The notes: a model not told the origin generated them from the sequence alone. 64,000 nt of DNA from Streptomyces sp. NBC_01235 (GCF_035989285.1 NZ_CP108513.1:9300001-9364000); one strand, 5' to 3'; shown: positions 33,289 to 41,674, counted from the stretch's first letter. Numbers and translations are program-made.

Positions 33289-34170
33289 TCAGCCCAGTTC
33301 GGCCAGTCGTCGTACGGCCGGGGCGGCGAAGGTCTCCATCCAGCGCGACGTGGCGCCCAGATGCGGAGAGATGATCACCGTGTCGATGCCGAGCTTGCCG
33401 TAGGGCTCGATGTCACGGCTGAAGGTGTCCAGGTCCTCCTCGGTGGCGGCCGCTCCGGAGTACGTGAGGGTCCGGCGGACGGCGTCGTAGTCGCGGTCCG
33501 CCTCGTCGCAGTGCCCGCGCAGCACGTCCAGCTTGTGCGCGACCTCCTCGGGCGAGGTGGCGAACAGGTTGCAGGCGTCGGCGTACCGGGCGACGAGCCG
33601 CAGGGTCTTCTTTTCACCGCCGCCGCCGATCATGATCTCCGGGTGCGGAGAGCTCACCGGCGGCGGCACGCACAAGGTCTCGGCGAGCTGGTAATAGCGG
33701 CCCTCGAAGGGCCCGTTGTCGTCCGGGTCCCACATCTGCAGGCAGACGCGCAGGGTCTCCTCCAGCCGCTCGAAGCGCTCCGCGAGCGGCGGGTAGGGCA
33801 CGCCCAGGCCGTGGTGCTCGCGGTCGTACCAGGCCGCGCCGATGCCGAGGGTGGCCCGGCCGCCGGACAGCACGTCGAGCGTGGTGGCGATCTTGGCGAG
33901 GAGTCCGGGGTGGCGGTACGTCACCCCGGTGACCAGGGCGCCCAGTTGCACCGTGGAGGTGTGGGCGGCCAGGTAGGCCAGGGCCGTGTAGGCCTCCAGC
34001 ATGGGCGCCTCGGCGCCGCCGTTGAACTCCATCTGGAAGTAGTGGTCCATGACCGACAGCCGACTCACCCCGGCCGCCTCCGCCGCGGCTCCGGCGGCGG
34101 CCAGCTCGGTGCGCAGCGCACCCCCTCCGTCAGGGTGGTCGAATCGGTTGATGTGCACGCCGACGTGCAT
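33289..34170 (-). CDS. LLM-class F420-dependent oxidoreductase
   Basis: This 293-residue protein has a luciferase-like barrel: LSVMDHYFQMEFNGG near residue 40, VQLGALVTGVTYRHPG near 75, ATTLDVLSGGRATLGIGAAW near 95 and EIMIGGGGEKKTLRLVARYA near 180. The GIGAAWYDREHHGLG and MIGGGGEK motifs are typical of F420-using actinobacterial members. The ATG at 34170 follows ACGGAGAC. A decayed copy of its 5' end lies at 34880-34926. The substrate is unknown. Confidence 0.87.
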   Translation of the reverse strand: MHVGVHINRFDHPDGGGALRTELAAAGAAAEAAGVSRLSVMDHYFQMEFNGGAEAPMLEAYTALAYLAAHTSTVQLGALVTGVTYRHPGLLAKIATTLDVLSGGRATLGIGAAWYDREHHGLGVPYPPLAERFERLEETLRVCLQMWDPDDNGPFEGRYYQLAETLCVPPPVSSPHPEIMIGGGGEKKTLRLVARYADACNLFATSPEEVAHKLDVLRGHCDEADRDYDAVRRTLTYSGAAATEEDLDTFSRDIEPYGKLGIDTVIISPHLGATSRWMETFAAPAVRRLAELG

Positions 34171-34330
34171 GTCCGTCTCCGTTCAGTGGTTCTTCGAGCC
34201 TTCGCCGTCTCGCGGCGCCCGGGCTTCGATCGCTGTCCGAGGCGTCCCGCGCCGGGATGTGCCGGGGGCCGGGTTTCGTTGTGTCCGGCGGTCATGGACG
34301 GCATCGTTCAACCGTCCACCTGATCAGCCG

Positions 34331-34801
34331 TCAAGCCGCGCCGTTCCCGCTACCGCCCGGTGGGCGGTGTTCCCAGAGCGTCGTCCCCTCGAGTTCCAGG
34401 ACGACGGCGCCGGAGCCGTTCGTGAGGGTGCCCCGGCTGTGGACGACGGCTGTGCCGTCGTCGCGGGCGCGGACCTCCACGATCTCCATCGTGCCGTGCA
34501 GCACGTCCTCGGGACGGACCGGCGCCCGCATGCGTATGGAGCCCATCTCCCGGCCGGCGATGATGGCGGCCCGCGAGAACAGCGTGTCCACCGAGAGGCG
34601 TTGCAGGACCGCCAGGGTGTGGAAACCGCTGGCGATGATGCCCCCGAAGCGACTTTCGGCCGCAGCGTCCTCGTCCGTGTGCAGGGGCAGTGGGTCGAAT
34701 CGACGGCCGAATTCGAGGATCTCCTCCTTGGAGACCTTGGCGCTGCCCAGGTCGAACACGGCCCCGGGCCGAAGCTCCTCGGCGTACAGCACGGCACTCA
34801 C
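34331..34801 (-). CDS. MaoC-like (R)-specific enoyl-CoA hydratase
   Basis: This 156-residue hot-dog protein should hydrate enoyl thioesters. The catalytic Asp and His lie in FDPLPLHTDEDAA near residue 35, followed by SRFGGIIASGFHTLAVLQRL, the conserved hydratase-2 segment. The GTG at 34801 is chosen because the domain begins there. The frame upstream contains a fusion to an LLM remnant. It may share a transcript with the LLM oxidoreductase 160 bases downstream. The usual single hot-dog length is 140-160 residues. Confidence 0.8.
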   Translation of the reverse strand: MSAVLYAEELRPGAVFDLGSAKVSKEEILEFGRRFDPLPLHTDEDAAAESRFGGIIASGFHTLAVLQRLSVDTLFSRAAIIAGREMGSIRMRAPVRPEDVLHGTMEIVEVRARDDGTAVVHSRGTLTNGSGAVVLELEGTTLWEHRPPGGSGNGAA

Positions 34802-34879
34802 CGCCCGCTCGATGCCGGCACAAGCCTTGCGTCGTCGTGGCGGTGTCGCGGCATGTCCCACTCGGGACCGAGCCTGGCC

Positions 34880-34926
34880 GCGCCTTGACACGGGGTGAAC
34901 CGGCGGACGTGCACGCCCGGTCGCAT
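34880..34926 (-). pseudogene. remnant of the 5' end of an LLM oxidoreductase gene
   Basis: On the minus strand an ATG at 34926, preceded by AACGGAGAC, gives MRPGVHVRRFTPCQG. The intact LLM gene has MHVGVHINRFDHPDG behind the same AACGGAGAC signal. After about 15 residues the similarity stops and the frame runs toward the MaoC gene. This looks like a duplicated start region left behind by a deletion. Confidence 0.5.
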
Positions 34927-34995
34927 GCGGGTCTCCGTTCGTCTTCTCGTCGCAGTCGCTGATTGTTGCCCGTCGGAGGCGGCGCGGCCGGGACG

Positions 34996-35421
34996 TCAGT
35001 CGAGTTCCGTGACGAACCGCCGGAGCAGACGGCTGAACGTCTCGACGTCATCGTCCGGCCACCGGCGGAGCCGTTCCTCCAGCCCTTCGCGCTGGTGCCG
35101 CCTGACGCGGGCCAGGCAGGCCTGACCGGTGTCGGTCAGTTCCAGCAACTTGGTCCTGGGACGCGACGGATGTGCCACACGGCGCAGCAGGCCGTCCTCC
35201 TCCAGCCGGGACAGCTGACGGCTGACGGTGGACTTCTCCAGGCCGTACCGCTCCGCCAGATCGGAGGCGCTCGGCTGGGGGAAGGTGTCCACGTACGACA
35301 GCATCGTGTATGCGACGAAGGAGAGTTCGTCGTACGTGTTGTTCGCCCGCACCTTGGCATTGCGGGAGAACAGGATGATCGCCTCATGGACCACGTCAAG
35401 GGGTTCGTCCCGTACAGCCAT
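34996..35421 (-). CDS. MarR-family regulator
   Basis: This 141-residue protein has the MarR winged helix: YGLEKSTVSRQLSRLEEDG as the recognition segment near residue 60, then LLRRVAHPSRPRTKLLELTD as the wing. Helices at both ends form the dimer. The ATG at 35421 overlaps a palindrome (ATGACGTCAT, 35420-35429). A second palindrome at 35463-35472 lies just upstream, so autoregulation is likely. The effector is unknown. It is transcribed toward the MaoC and LLM genes. Confidence 0.88.
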   Translation of the reverse strand: MAVRDEPLDVVHEAIILFSRNAKVRANNTYDELSFVAYTMLSYVDTFPQPSASDLAERYGLEKSTVSRQLSRLEEDGLLRRVAHPSRPRTKLLELTDTGQACLARVRRHQREGLEERLRRWPDDDVETFSRLLRRFVTELD

Positions 35422-35462
35422 GACGTCATCTTGGAGTTGTACGAAGCAACCGTCAAGGATGT

Positions 35463-35472
35463 GTTGTACAAC
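35463..35472. promoter_or_regulatory. palindromic MarR operator candidate
   Basis: GTTGTACAAC is a perfect 10-bp palindrome 42 bases upstream of the marR start. A related half-site GTTGTACGAA lies at 35436-35445. MarR proteins commonly bind TTGnnCAA-like sites such as this. Confidence 0.65.
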
Positions 35473-35941
35473 TCTCATCTCAACGCGGGCCGGGCGCGCC
35501 GAGGGTGCCCTGGGCCTGCCGAGGGCGCCCTTGGGCTCGCCGACATGCCGCCGGGCGCGCGACGGTGTTCGCCCCCACGTGGGGGGCGGGCTCGTGCGCA
35601 GGCTGCCGTGCTGGTCCCAGACCGACCGGACGGCACACCACGGCCCTCGACGGGGGCGTGCGGACCGGCATGCGTTCCGGGCGACGTGCTGCTGGACAAG
35701 TACCGGCCCAGGGCTCCCGGCTGACGCCACCACGTCACCGGCAGGCTCCATCAACCTTGCCGGAGAGGCGGTAGGAAGACGCCATGTCCCGGACTGCTGT
35801 GTTCCGGCAGCGGGATCAGCCGAATGGCCGAGGGACTCGGCGGGCCCGGCCCGCGATCCCGGCCGTTCGACCGAGGTGCGCGCCCGGGCCCGCGGGCGAG
35901 GGTGGGGCCGCATCCTCACCACGGAAGGGCTACGACACCCC
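35473..35941. other. non-coding region between marR and the ABC remnant
   Basis: About 470 bases hold no gene I can support. Near 35500-35550 the sequence is rich in imperfect inverted repeats (GAGGGTGCCCTGGGC, GAGGGCGCCCTTGGGC) that could fold. Frames here lack starts and ribosome-binding sites. Confidence 0.45.
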
Positions 35942-36446
35942 ATGAGCACCGTTCTGGCCGGGCACGGCCTCGTCAAGAAGTACGGCTCCACCACCGCCCT
36001 GGCCGGCGTGGACGTCGAGGTCCGCGAGCGCGACTCACCGGCGATCATGGGTTCGTCGGGGTCCGGCAAGTCGACGTTGCTGCACACCCTGGCGGGGATC
36101 ATCCGCCCCGACGACGGCCAGGTGCTGCTGCGTGGCGAGCGAAGCGAGACGGGGGTCCCCCCGGCCGAAGGCTGGGGGCGCATCGACAAGCTGGGCGAGA
36201 ACCGACCGGGCCCGGGTCCGCGAGACCGTCATCCCTTTGGCCGTCCTGGCGGGCGGCACCACCGCGATGGGTGTCTTCGGCGCCATGCAGCTCAACAAGG
36301 CGGCCGGCACCACGATCAACACCACCGGTGCCGTGCAACTGGTGATCTGCGTGGTCGTCGGCGCGCTGGCCATGCTCGCCGCGATCGCCGGAAGCAGGCC
36401 GCTGCTGCGGAAGGTCACGGAGGGCCCGGCACAGACGGCGGACTGA
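35942..36446 (+). pseudogene. fused remnant of an ABC ATPase and FtsX-type permease
   Basis: From the ATG at 35942 the frame reads as a LolD/MacB-type ATPase start: LAGHGLVKKYGSTTALAG, then Walker A IMGSSGSGKSTLLHTLAGII. After VLLRGE it is interrupted by a palindromic insertion. At about 36200 it jumps to another frame containing VRETVIPLAVLAGGTTAMGV and VQLVICVVVGALAMLAAIAG, the final helices of an FtsX permease, with a stop at 36446. The ATPase signature and Walker B and most of the permease are missing. A large internal deletion joined two neighbouring genes. Confidence 0.75.
36140..36178. repeat. small palindromic element inserted in the ABC ATPase remnant
   Basis: The segment contains GGGGGTCCCCCC and CCGGCCGAAGGCTGGGGG, two adjacent GC palindromes. 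Removing it rejoins the expected ATPase sequence (RGE then RIDKLGE) in frame. Similar GCGAGAC(x)GGGGGTCCCCCCGGCCGAAGGC stretches occur often in Streptomyces intergenic DNA, to my recollection, so it may be a dispersed palindromic repeat. Confidence 0.55.
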
Positions 36447-36792
36447 CACCGCACCGACGGGGAACCGCACGCCGGCGCGGGCTGGACACCGACGGTCTGG
36501 CGGCCGCCCGGCTGACCGGCCGTGGCGGTCCCTCAGTCGGATCACCACATTGGGCATACCGGCCGTTCCGGCTGCGCCCCCCGACTCCCGACTCCCGACT
36601 CCCGTCCCCCGTCCGGCTGTTGGGGCGGCTTGGTGATCTCTTGCCCTGTCGCACACCCCGCGTACCGTCGACTTTCACATTGGCGTCATCCGACCCTTCC
36701 CTGACGTTCGGTGCCCTTGGAACACTCCTTGCGCGCGCATTCCGTCACCAACCGGCCGGCAGAACCCCATCTGCACGAGAGGTGCCTCACCC
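36447..36792. promoter_or_regulatory. upstream region of phospholipase C
   Basis: No gene is supported in these 346 bases. The heptamer CCGACTC is repeated three times at 36591-36611, followed by related C-rich sequence. The phospholipase promoter must lie in the right part. I looked for direct GTTCACC-type PHO boxes and saw none. Confidence 0.45.
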
Positions 36793-38847
36793 ATGCCCGA
36801 AGTCAACCGGCGCCGCTTCCTCCAACTCGCGGGCGCCACCACGGCGTTCACCGCGCTCTCCAGCTCCATCGAGCGCGCCGCCGCGCTGCCCGCGAACCAC
36901 CGCACGGGGTCGATCGAGGACGTCGAGCACATCGTCGTCCTGATGCAGGAGAACCGCTCGTTCGACCACTACTTCGGCAGGTTGAGGGGCGTCCGAGGCT
37001 TCGGCGACCCTCGCCCGGTGACCCTGGCCGGCGGAAAGTCCGTCTGGCACCAGGCGGACGCCGGCGGCAAGGACGTCCTGCCGTTCCACCCCGATGCCGA
37101 CGACCTGGGCCTCGCCTTCATCCAGGACCTCCCGCACGGCTGGAACGACGGCCATGCCGCCTTCAACGGGGGCAAGTACGACACATGGGTGCCCTCGAAG
37201 AGTGCCACGACGATGGCGTACCTCACCCGCGAGGACATCCCCTTCCACTACGCGCTCGCCGACAACTTCACCATCTGCGACGCCTACCACTGCTCCTTCA
37301 TCGGCTCCACCGACCCCAACCGCTACTACCTGTGGACCGGGTACACCGGCAACGACGGCAAGGGCGGCGGCCCGGTCCTCGGCAACGACGAGGTCGGCTA
37401 CAGCTGGACGACGTACCCCGAGCGTCTGGAGCGGGCGGGGGTCTCCTGGAAGATCTACCAGGACGTCGGGGACGGCCTGGACGCGAACGGCAGCTGGGGC
37501 TGGATCCAGGACGCCTACCGGGGCAACTACGGCGACAACTCGCTCCTGTACTTCAAGCAGTACCAGAACGCGCGGCCCGGTGACCCGCTGTACGACAAGG
37601 CCCGCACCGGCACCGATGCCCGCAAGGGCGAGGGCTTCTTCGACCAGCTGAAGGCGGACGTCAAGGGCGGCAAGCTGCCGCAGATCTCCTGGGTCGTCGC
37701 CCCCGAGGCGTTCACCGAGCACCCCAACTGGCCCGCCAACTACGGTGCCTGGTACGTCGCCCAGGTCCTCGACGCGCTGACCGCCGACCCGAAGGTGTGG
37801 GCGAAGACGGCGCTGTTCGTCACCTATGACGAGAACGACGGATTCTTCGACCACCTGCTCCCGCCGTTCCCGCCGGCCTCGGCCGCGCAGGGCCTGTCGA
37901 CGGTCGACGTCGGCCCGGACGTCTTCACGGGTGACAGCGGTCACACCGCCGGCCCCTACGGACTCGGTCAGCGGGTGCCGATGCTCGTCGTCTCCCCCTG
38001 GAGCAAGGGCGGTTACGTCTGCTCCGAGACGCTCGACCACACCTCGGTCATCCGGTTCATGGAACGCCGCTTCGGAGTCCACGAGCCGAACATCTCGCCG
38101 TGGCGGCGGGCCATCTGCGGCGACCTGACCTCCGCGTTCGACTTCTCCCGCACCGACACCCGGCCGGTCGCCCTGCCGGACACCGACGGCTACGAGCCCC
38201 CGGACAAGGTTCGCCACCCCGACTACGTGCCCACCCCGCCGGCCAACCCCGTCCTGCCGAAGCAGGAGCGTGGCCCGCGCCCCACCCGCCCGCTCAAGTA
38301 CGCGCCCACCGTGGACGGCTCGGTGGACCCGACCGCCGGGACCCTCACCCTCACCTTCGCCTCCGGGGCCCAGGCGGGCGCCGCCTTCCTGGTGACCTCC
38401 GGCAACCGCACGGACGGGCCGTGGAGTTACACCACCGGGGCGGGTGCGAACGTCTCCGACACCTGGAACTCGGCCTACTCCGCCGGCTCGCACGACCTGA
38501 CCGTGCACGGCCCGAACGGATTCCTGCGTGTGTTCAAGCAGGCGGGGAAGGCGTCCGGTGCCGAGGTGGTCGCACGGCACGTCGGCGACAGCGTCGAACT
38601 GACCTTCACCCACCGGGGCTACGGCACGGTCGAGCTGAAGGTGGCCGACGGATACGGCGGCCGGACCACGACCGTCAAGCTGCGGCCCGGCGTCGTGGTC
38701 AAGCGCACCGTGGACCTGCGCGCGAGCCGACGGTGGTACGACCTCACGGTCACGTCGTCCGCCGACCCGGCGTTCCTCAGGCGGTTCGCCGGACACGTGG
38801 AGAACGGGCACCCCGGCGTGAGCGACCCGGCGATCATCACGGAGTGA
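36793..38847 (+). CDS. Tat-exported phosphocholine-specific phospholipase C
   Basis: This 684-residue enzyme should hydrolyse phosphatidylcholine outside the cell. The N-terminus NRRRFLQLAGATTAFTAL is a twin-arginine signal. The catalytic domain (about 40-470) shows IVVLMQENRSFDHYFG with the metal-binding Glu-Asn and Thr/Ser region, GSTDPNRYYLWTG, TYDENDGFFDHLLPP and RVPMLVVSPWSKGG. Two C-terminal beta domains (about 510-680) with DGPWSYTT and FTHRGYGTVELKVADGYG are the usual DUF756 repeats of this family. The ATG at 36793 follows GAGAGGTG. Length matches bacterial PlcN/PlcH-type proteins. Confidence 0.92.
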   Translation: MPEVNRRRFLQLAGATTAFTALSSSIERAAALPANHRTGSIEDVEHIVVLMQENRSFDHYFGRLRGVRGFGDPRPVTLAGGKSVWHQADAGGKDVLPFHPDADDLGLAFIQDLPHGWNDGHAAFNGGKYDTWVPSKSATTMAYLTREDIPFHYALADNFTICDAYHCSFIGSTDPNRYYLWTGYTGNDGKGGGPVLGNDEVGYSWTTYPERLERAGVSWKIYQDVGDGLDANGSWGWIQDAYRGNYGDNSLLYFKQYQNARPGDPLYDKARTGTDARKGEGFFDQLKADVKGGKLPQISWVVAPEAFTEHPNWPANYGAWYVAQVLDALTADPKVWAKTALFVTYDENDGFFDHLLPPFPPASAAQGLSTVDVGPDVFTGDSGHTAGPYGLGQRVPMLVVSPWSKGGYVCSETLDHTSVIRFMERRFGVHEPNISPWRRAICGDLTSAFDFSRTDTRPVALPDTDGYEPPDKVRHPDYVPTPPANPVLPKQERGPRPTRPLKYAPTVDGSVDPTAGTLTLTFASGAQAGAAFLVTSGNRTDGPWSYTTGAGANVSDTWNSAYSAGSHDLTVHGPNGFLRVFKQAGKASGAEVVARHVGDSVELTFTHRGYGTVELKVADGYGGRTTTVKLRPGVVVKRTVDLRASRRWYDLTVTSSADPAFLRRFAGHVENGHPGVSDPAIITE

Positions 38848-38878
38848 CCTTCGGAGGATCCCAGTAGAAGTAGAAGAC

Positions 38879-38909
38879 GGGGTGACGCTTTCCGGGAAAG
38901 CGTCACCCC
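38879..38909 (+). terminator. hairpin terminator after phospholipase C
   Basis: GGGGTGACGCTTT (38879-38891) pairs with AAAGCGTCACCCC (38897-38909) around CCGGG. The 13-bp stem starts 31 bases past the stop and is followed by CTCTTCTT, a modest T-rich tail. Confidence 0.85.
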
Positions 38910-38944
38910 CTCTTCTTGGGTCTTCTCTGGCGTCCCGAGTTTCT

Positions 38945-38985
38945 ACAACTGTCTCTGCAACTGTTTCTGCAACTGTCTCTACAAC
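38945..38985. repeat. 12-bp tandem repeat at the 3' end of the EamA gene
   Basis: Three copies of RCAACTGTYTCT plus a partial copy run from 38945 to 38985. The stop codon of the leftward transporter (38979-38981) lies inside the array, so the array begins in its last codons and continues into its 3' untranslated region. Confidence 0.8.
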
Positions 38986-39926
38986 GGGGTCAGATGCTCG
39001 GGCCCGGTCGTCGGCCGGGGGAGCAGCGCCGGTTCGGCCGACGCCGTCTCCGGCCGCAGGGCCAGCACCGCCGCCACCGGGTGGTCCTCGTCGTGGACGG
39101 CGGCGAGCTCCGGCGCGGCCCGCGACAGCAGCACCACGCCCCGCCCCGCGAGCCCCGCTCCCGCCAGCGCGAGGAGCACACCGGCGGGCCCGCCCTGGAG
39201 ACGCTCGCCCAGAAGCACCAGGCCGATCGCCGCGGCGGCCACCGGGTTGGCCAGGGTCACCATCGCCAGGGGGGCGCCGAGCCCGTCCCGGTAGGCGGTC
39301 TGCGACAGCAGCAGCCCGCTCGTCGCGAAGGCCGCGACCAGCAGCGCCACTCCGATCACCTGCACGCCGAGCAGCGGCCCCGAACTGTTCGTCGCGGCCA
39401 CCGTCACCGTCTGGGTGAGTGCCGAGGCGACCCCGGAGGCGAAGCCCGACGCGGTCGCGTGCCGCAGTCCGGGCTTGGCGCCCGGACGGGCCAGCAGTCC
39501 GATCAGCGCAGCCGTCGCCCCGGCCACCGCGACCGCCTCCGGCAGACTCAGGACGTCCTCGGGAGCCGACCCCGAGGCCGTGACCAGGATCGCGGCCAGG
39601 CCGGCCAGGGTGAGGGCGGTGCCCCGCCACTCGGCGGCGCCGACCCGGCGACCCGCGACCCGTGCGCCCATCGGTACCGCCGCGACCAGCGTGAGCGCCC
39701 CGAGCGGCTGCACCACGGTGAGCGGTCCGTACTTCAGGGCGACCACGTGCAGCAGCGCGGCGGAGGCGTTCAGCCCCACCGACCACCACCAGGCGCCGTT
39801 GCCGAGCAACCGCAGCAGTCCCGTGCCGGGGTGCCGGGAGGCCAGCCGCTCCTGGGCCACGGCGGCGGATGCGTAGGCGACGGCCGAGAAGAGGGACAGG
39901 ACGACGGCGACGAGGGTGGCGTTCAT
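38979..39926 (-). CDS. EamA/DMT-type membrane transporter
   Basis: This 315-residue protein has about nine or ten hydrophobic helices, as expected for the drug/metabolite transporter superfamily. The N-terminal half (LVAVVLSLFSAVAYASAAVA) and the stretch LAMVTLANPVAAAAIGLVLL near residue 220 correspond to the repeated EamA unit. The C-terminal 45 residues are cytoplasmic. The ATG overlaps the stop of the PAP2 gene (ATGA), so the two are coupled. The substrate is unknown. Confidence 0.82.
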   Translation of the reverse strand: MNATLVAVVLSLFSAVAYASAAVAQERLASRHPGTGLLRLLGNGAWWWSVGLNASAALLHVVALKYGPLTVVQPLGALTLVAAVPMGARVAGRRVGAAEWRGTALTLAGLAAILVTASGSAPEDVLSLPEAVAVAGATAALIGLLARPGAKPGLRHATASGFASGVASALTQTVTVAATNSSGPLLGVQVIGVALLVAAFATSGLLLSQTAYRDGLGAPLAMVTLANPVAAAAIGLVLLGERLQGGPAGVLLALAGAGLAGRGVVLLSRAAPELAAVHDEDHPVAAVLALRPETASAEPALLPRPTTGPEHLTPL

Positions 39927-40720
39927 CGGACGGCTCCGACCAGGACCGGCTCCTCGGCCGGGACGAGGGTGCGCGCACCGCGTCCCGTCGTGGTCGTCGT
40001 GCGCCGGGGGGCATGGATCAGCGCGAGCGCGAGACCGAGCAGGGCGCCCGCCATGATCGCGTCGAGCCAGTAGTGGTTCGCCGTGCCCACGATCACCAGC
40101 AGGGTCAGCAGCGGATGCAGCAGCCACAGCCACCGCCATCGCGACCGGGTGGCGACGATCAGGCCGACCGCCACCATCAGGGCCCAGCCGAAGTGCAGCG
40201 AGGGCATCGCCGCGAACTGGTTGGAGAGGTGGTCCGTCCGCGGCGGGCCGTACACCGACGGCCCGTACACGCGCGCGGTGTCCACCAGCCCCGTCGCCGC
40301 CAGCATGCGCGGCGGGGCGAGCGGGAAGGCGAGATGCAGCACCAGGGCGGCGGCGGTGAGGGCGGCCAGCACCCGGCGGGCCCACACGTAGTGCGCAGGA
40401 CGCCGCAGGTAAAGCCAGGTCAGGAAGGCCAGGGTGGCCGGGAAGTGCACGGTCGCGTAGTAGGCGTTCGCGACCTCGGCCGGCCCGTCGCCGTGCAACA
40501 GCAGGGACTGCACCGAGCCCTCGCCGGGCAGATGCAGCCAGCGTTCGACGTGCCACACGTCGTGGGCGTTGCGGAAGGCCTCGCCGGTGTGGCCCGTGGC
40601 CAGCTGGCGGCCGAACTTGTAGACCAGGAAGAGCCCTGCGACAAGCAGGAGCTCGCGGACTATGGGCGGCCGCGCCGGTGTGGCCGGCTCCGCTTCTGCA
40701 GGCTCGGTGCGGGCATTCAT
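39923..40720 (-). CDS. PAP2-superfamily membrane phosphatase
   Basis: This 265-residue membrane protein has about six helices and the three PAP2 phosphatase motifs in modified form: FPLAPPRML near residue 135, AAMPSLHFGWAL near 170 with the catalytic His, and TANHYWLDAIMAG near 215 with the second His and Asp. This version resembles the inositol-phosphotransferase-like branch. It should dephosphorylate a lipid or transfer a phospho-headgroup at the membrane. The ATG at 40720 follows AAAGGG. It forms an operon with the EamA gene and faces a TetR gene. Confidence 0.82.
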   Translation of the reverse strand: MNARTEPAEAEPATPARPPIVRELLLVAGLFLVYKFGRQLATGHTGEAFRNAHDVWHVERWLHLPGEGSVQSLLLHGDGPAEVANAYYATVHFPATLAFLTWLYLRRPAHYVWARRVLAALTAAALVLHLAFPLAPPRMLAATGLVDTARVYGPSVYGPPRTDHLSNQFAAMPSLHFGWALMVAVGLIVATRSRWRWLWLLHPLLTLLVIVGTANHYWLDAIMAGALLGLALALIHAPRRTTTTTGRGARTLVPAEEPVLVGAVR

Positions 40721-40754
40721 CCCCCGGCCCTTTCGTTCATGGTGGTGCGTTTGA

Positions 40755-40850
40755 TCGATCGATACGATGTCGTACCGATACGCCAGTGTACCGATACGGG
40801 CGAGTACCGGTACACTGGCGTATCGATTGACATACGCCACACTGGAATCG
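40755..40850. promoter_or_regulatory. inverted-repeat operator array between PAP2 and TetR genes
   Basis: CGATACGCCAGTGTACCG (40776-40793) is repeated perfectly inverted at 40808-40825, 14 bases apart. A third related copy (ATACGCCACACTGG) follows at about 40833, and GATACGATGTCGTACCGATAC lies just left. TTGACA at 40827-40832 is a good -35 element for the rightward tetR. The array covers both promoters, as expected for cooperative TetR binding. Confidence 0.75.
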
Positions 40851-40875
40851 GGCATAGAACGGAGAGGGAGAGACG

Positions 40876-41490
40876 ATGACGTCGCAGGCCGCGGAGGGAC
40901 CGGAGTCGGTCGCCGCAACGCGCCGCTCCAAGATCACGCCGGAGCGTGAGAAGGAGTTCTTCGACGCCGTCCTCGAACAGATCAGCGAGTGCGGGTATGA
41001 AGCGGTCACCATGGAGGGCGTCGCGGCGAGCACTCGCTGCAGCAAGTCCACGCTCTACCGGCAGTGGAAGACCAAGCCCCAGTTCGTCGTGGCGGCCCTG
41101 CGCTCCCGCCGTACGGCGCGGCTCGCCGGCATCGACACCGGTTCGCTCGCCGACGACCTGCGCGCGGCCGCGCGGGCCGCGGGCCGCTGGTCGACGAACG
41201 ACAGCAAGCTGTTGCAGGCCCTCGGCCACGCCGTGACCGGGGACGAGGACCTCGCGCGGGCCCTGCGCGAGGCGCTGATCGACCCGGAGATCGAGGCGCT
41301 GCGGGACATCCTGCGGCGCGGGGTCGAGCGCGGGGAGATCCCCGCCGGCCATCCCGCGCTGGAGTACATCCCGGCGCAGCTGTTCGGCGTGGTCCGCGCC
41401 CGGCCGGTGGTCGACGGCGAGTATGCCGACCCGGCGTACCTGGTCCGCTTCGTGGAGGCCGCCGTGCTGCCGGCGCTCGGCCTCAGCTAG
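40876..41490 (+). CDS. TetR-family regulator of the PAP2/EamA operon
   Basis: This 204-residue protein has the TetR helix-turn-helix EQISECGYEAVTMEGVAAS then TRCSKSTLYRQWKTKPQFVV near residues 35-75. The C-terminal domain (DLRAAARAAGRW, LREALIDPEIEALRDILRRG) matches the TetR_C_11-like ligand domain of many Streptomyces exporters' regulators. The ATG at 40876 follows GGAGAGGG. It is divergent from the PAP2/EamA operon with the operator array between, so it probably represses both. A hairpin terminator follows. Confidence 0.88.
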   Translation: MTSQAAEGPESVAATRRSKITPEREKEFFDAVLEQISECGYEAVTMEGVAASTRCSKSTLYRQWKTKPQFVVAALRSRRTARLAGIDTGSLADDLRAAARAAGRWSTNDSKLLQALGHAVTGDEDLARALREALIDPEIEALRDILRRGVERGEIPAGHPALEYIPAQLFGVVRARPVVDGEYADPAYLVRFVEAAVLPALGLS

Positions 41491-41582
41491 AGATCAACCC
41501 GGCTCAGGCCGCCGTCCACGGGATGACTGGACGGTGACCTGTTCCGCGCCGCACCGTGGGGACGGGGGCGGCGCGCACCCCC

Positions 41583-41629
41583 CGGCCGGGTGGGACTCCC
41601 CTTGAGCGGAGGGGAGTCCCACCCGGCCG
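41583..41629. terminator. strong bidirectional terminator
   Basis: A perfect 20-bp stem (41583-41602 with 41610-41629, loop TGAGCGG) lies between the tetR stop and the stop of the convergent DUF2510 gene. Confidence 0.9.
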
Positions 41630-41674
41630 ATCGTGTCCCGACGGTCCGTGTCTTGACGGGCCCACGGGCCCGGC

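Noticed and set aside
36660..36792. PHO boxes before the phospholipase C gene
   Set aside because: No pair of GTTCACC-like direct repeats with 11-base spacing is visible.
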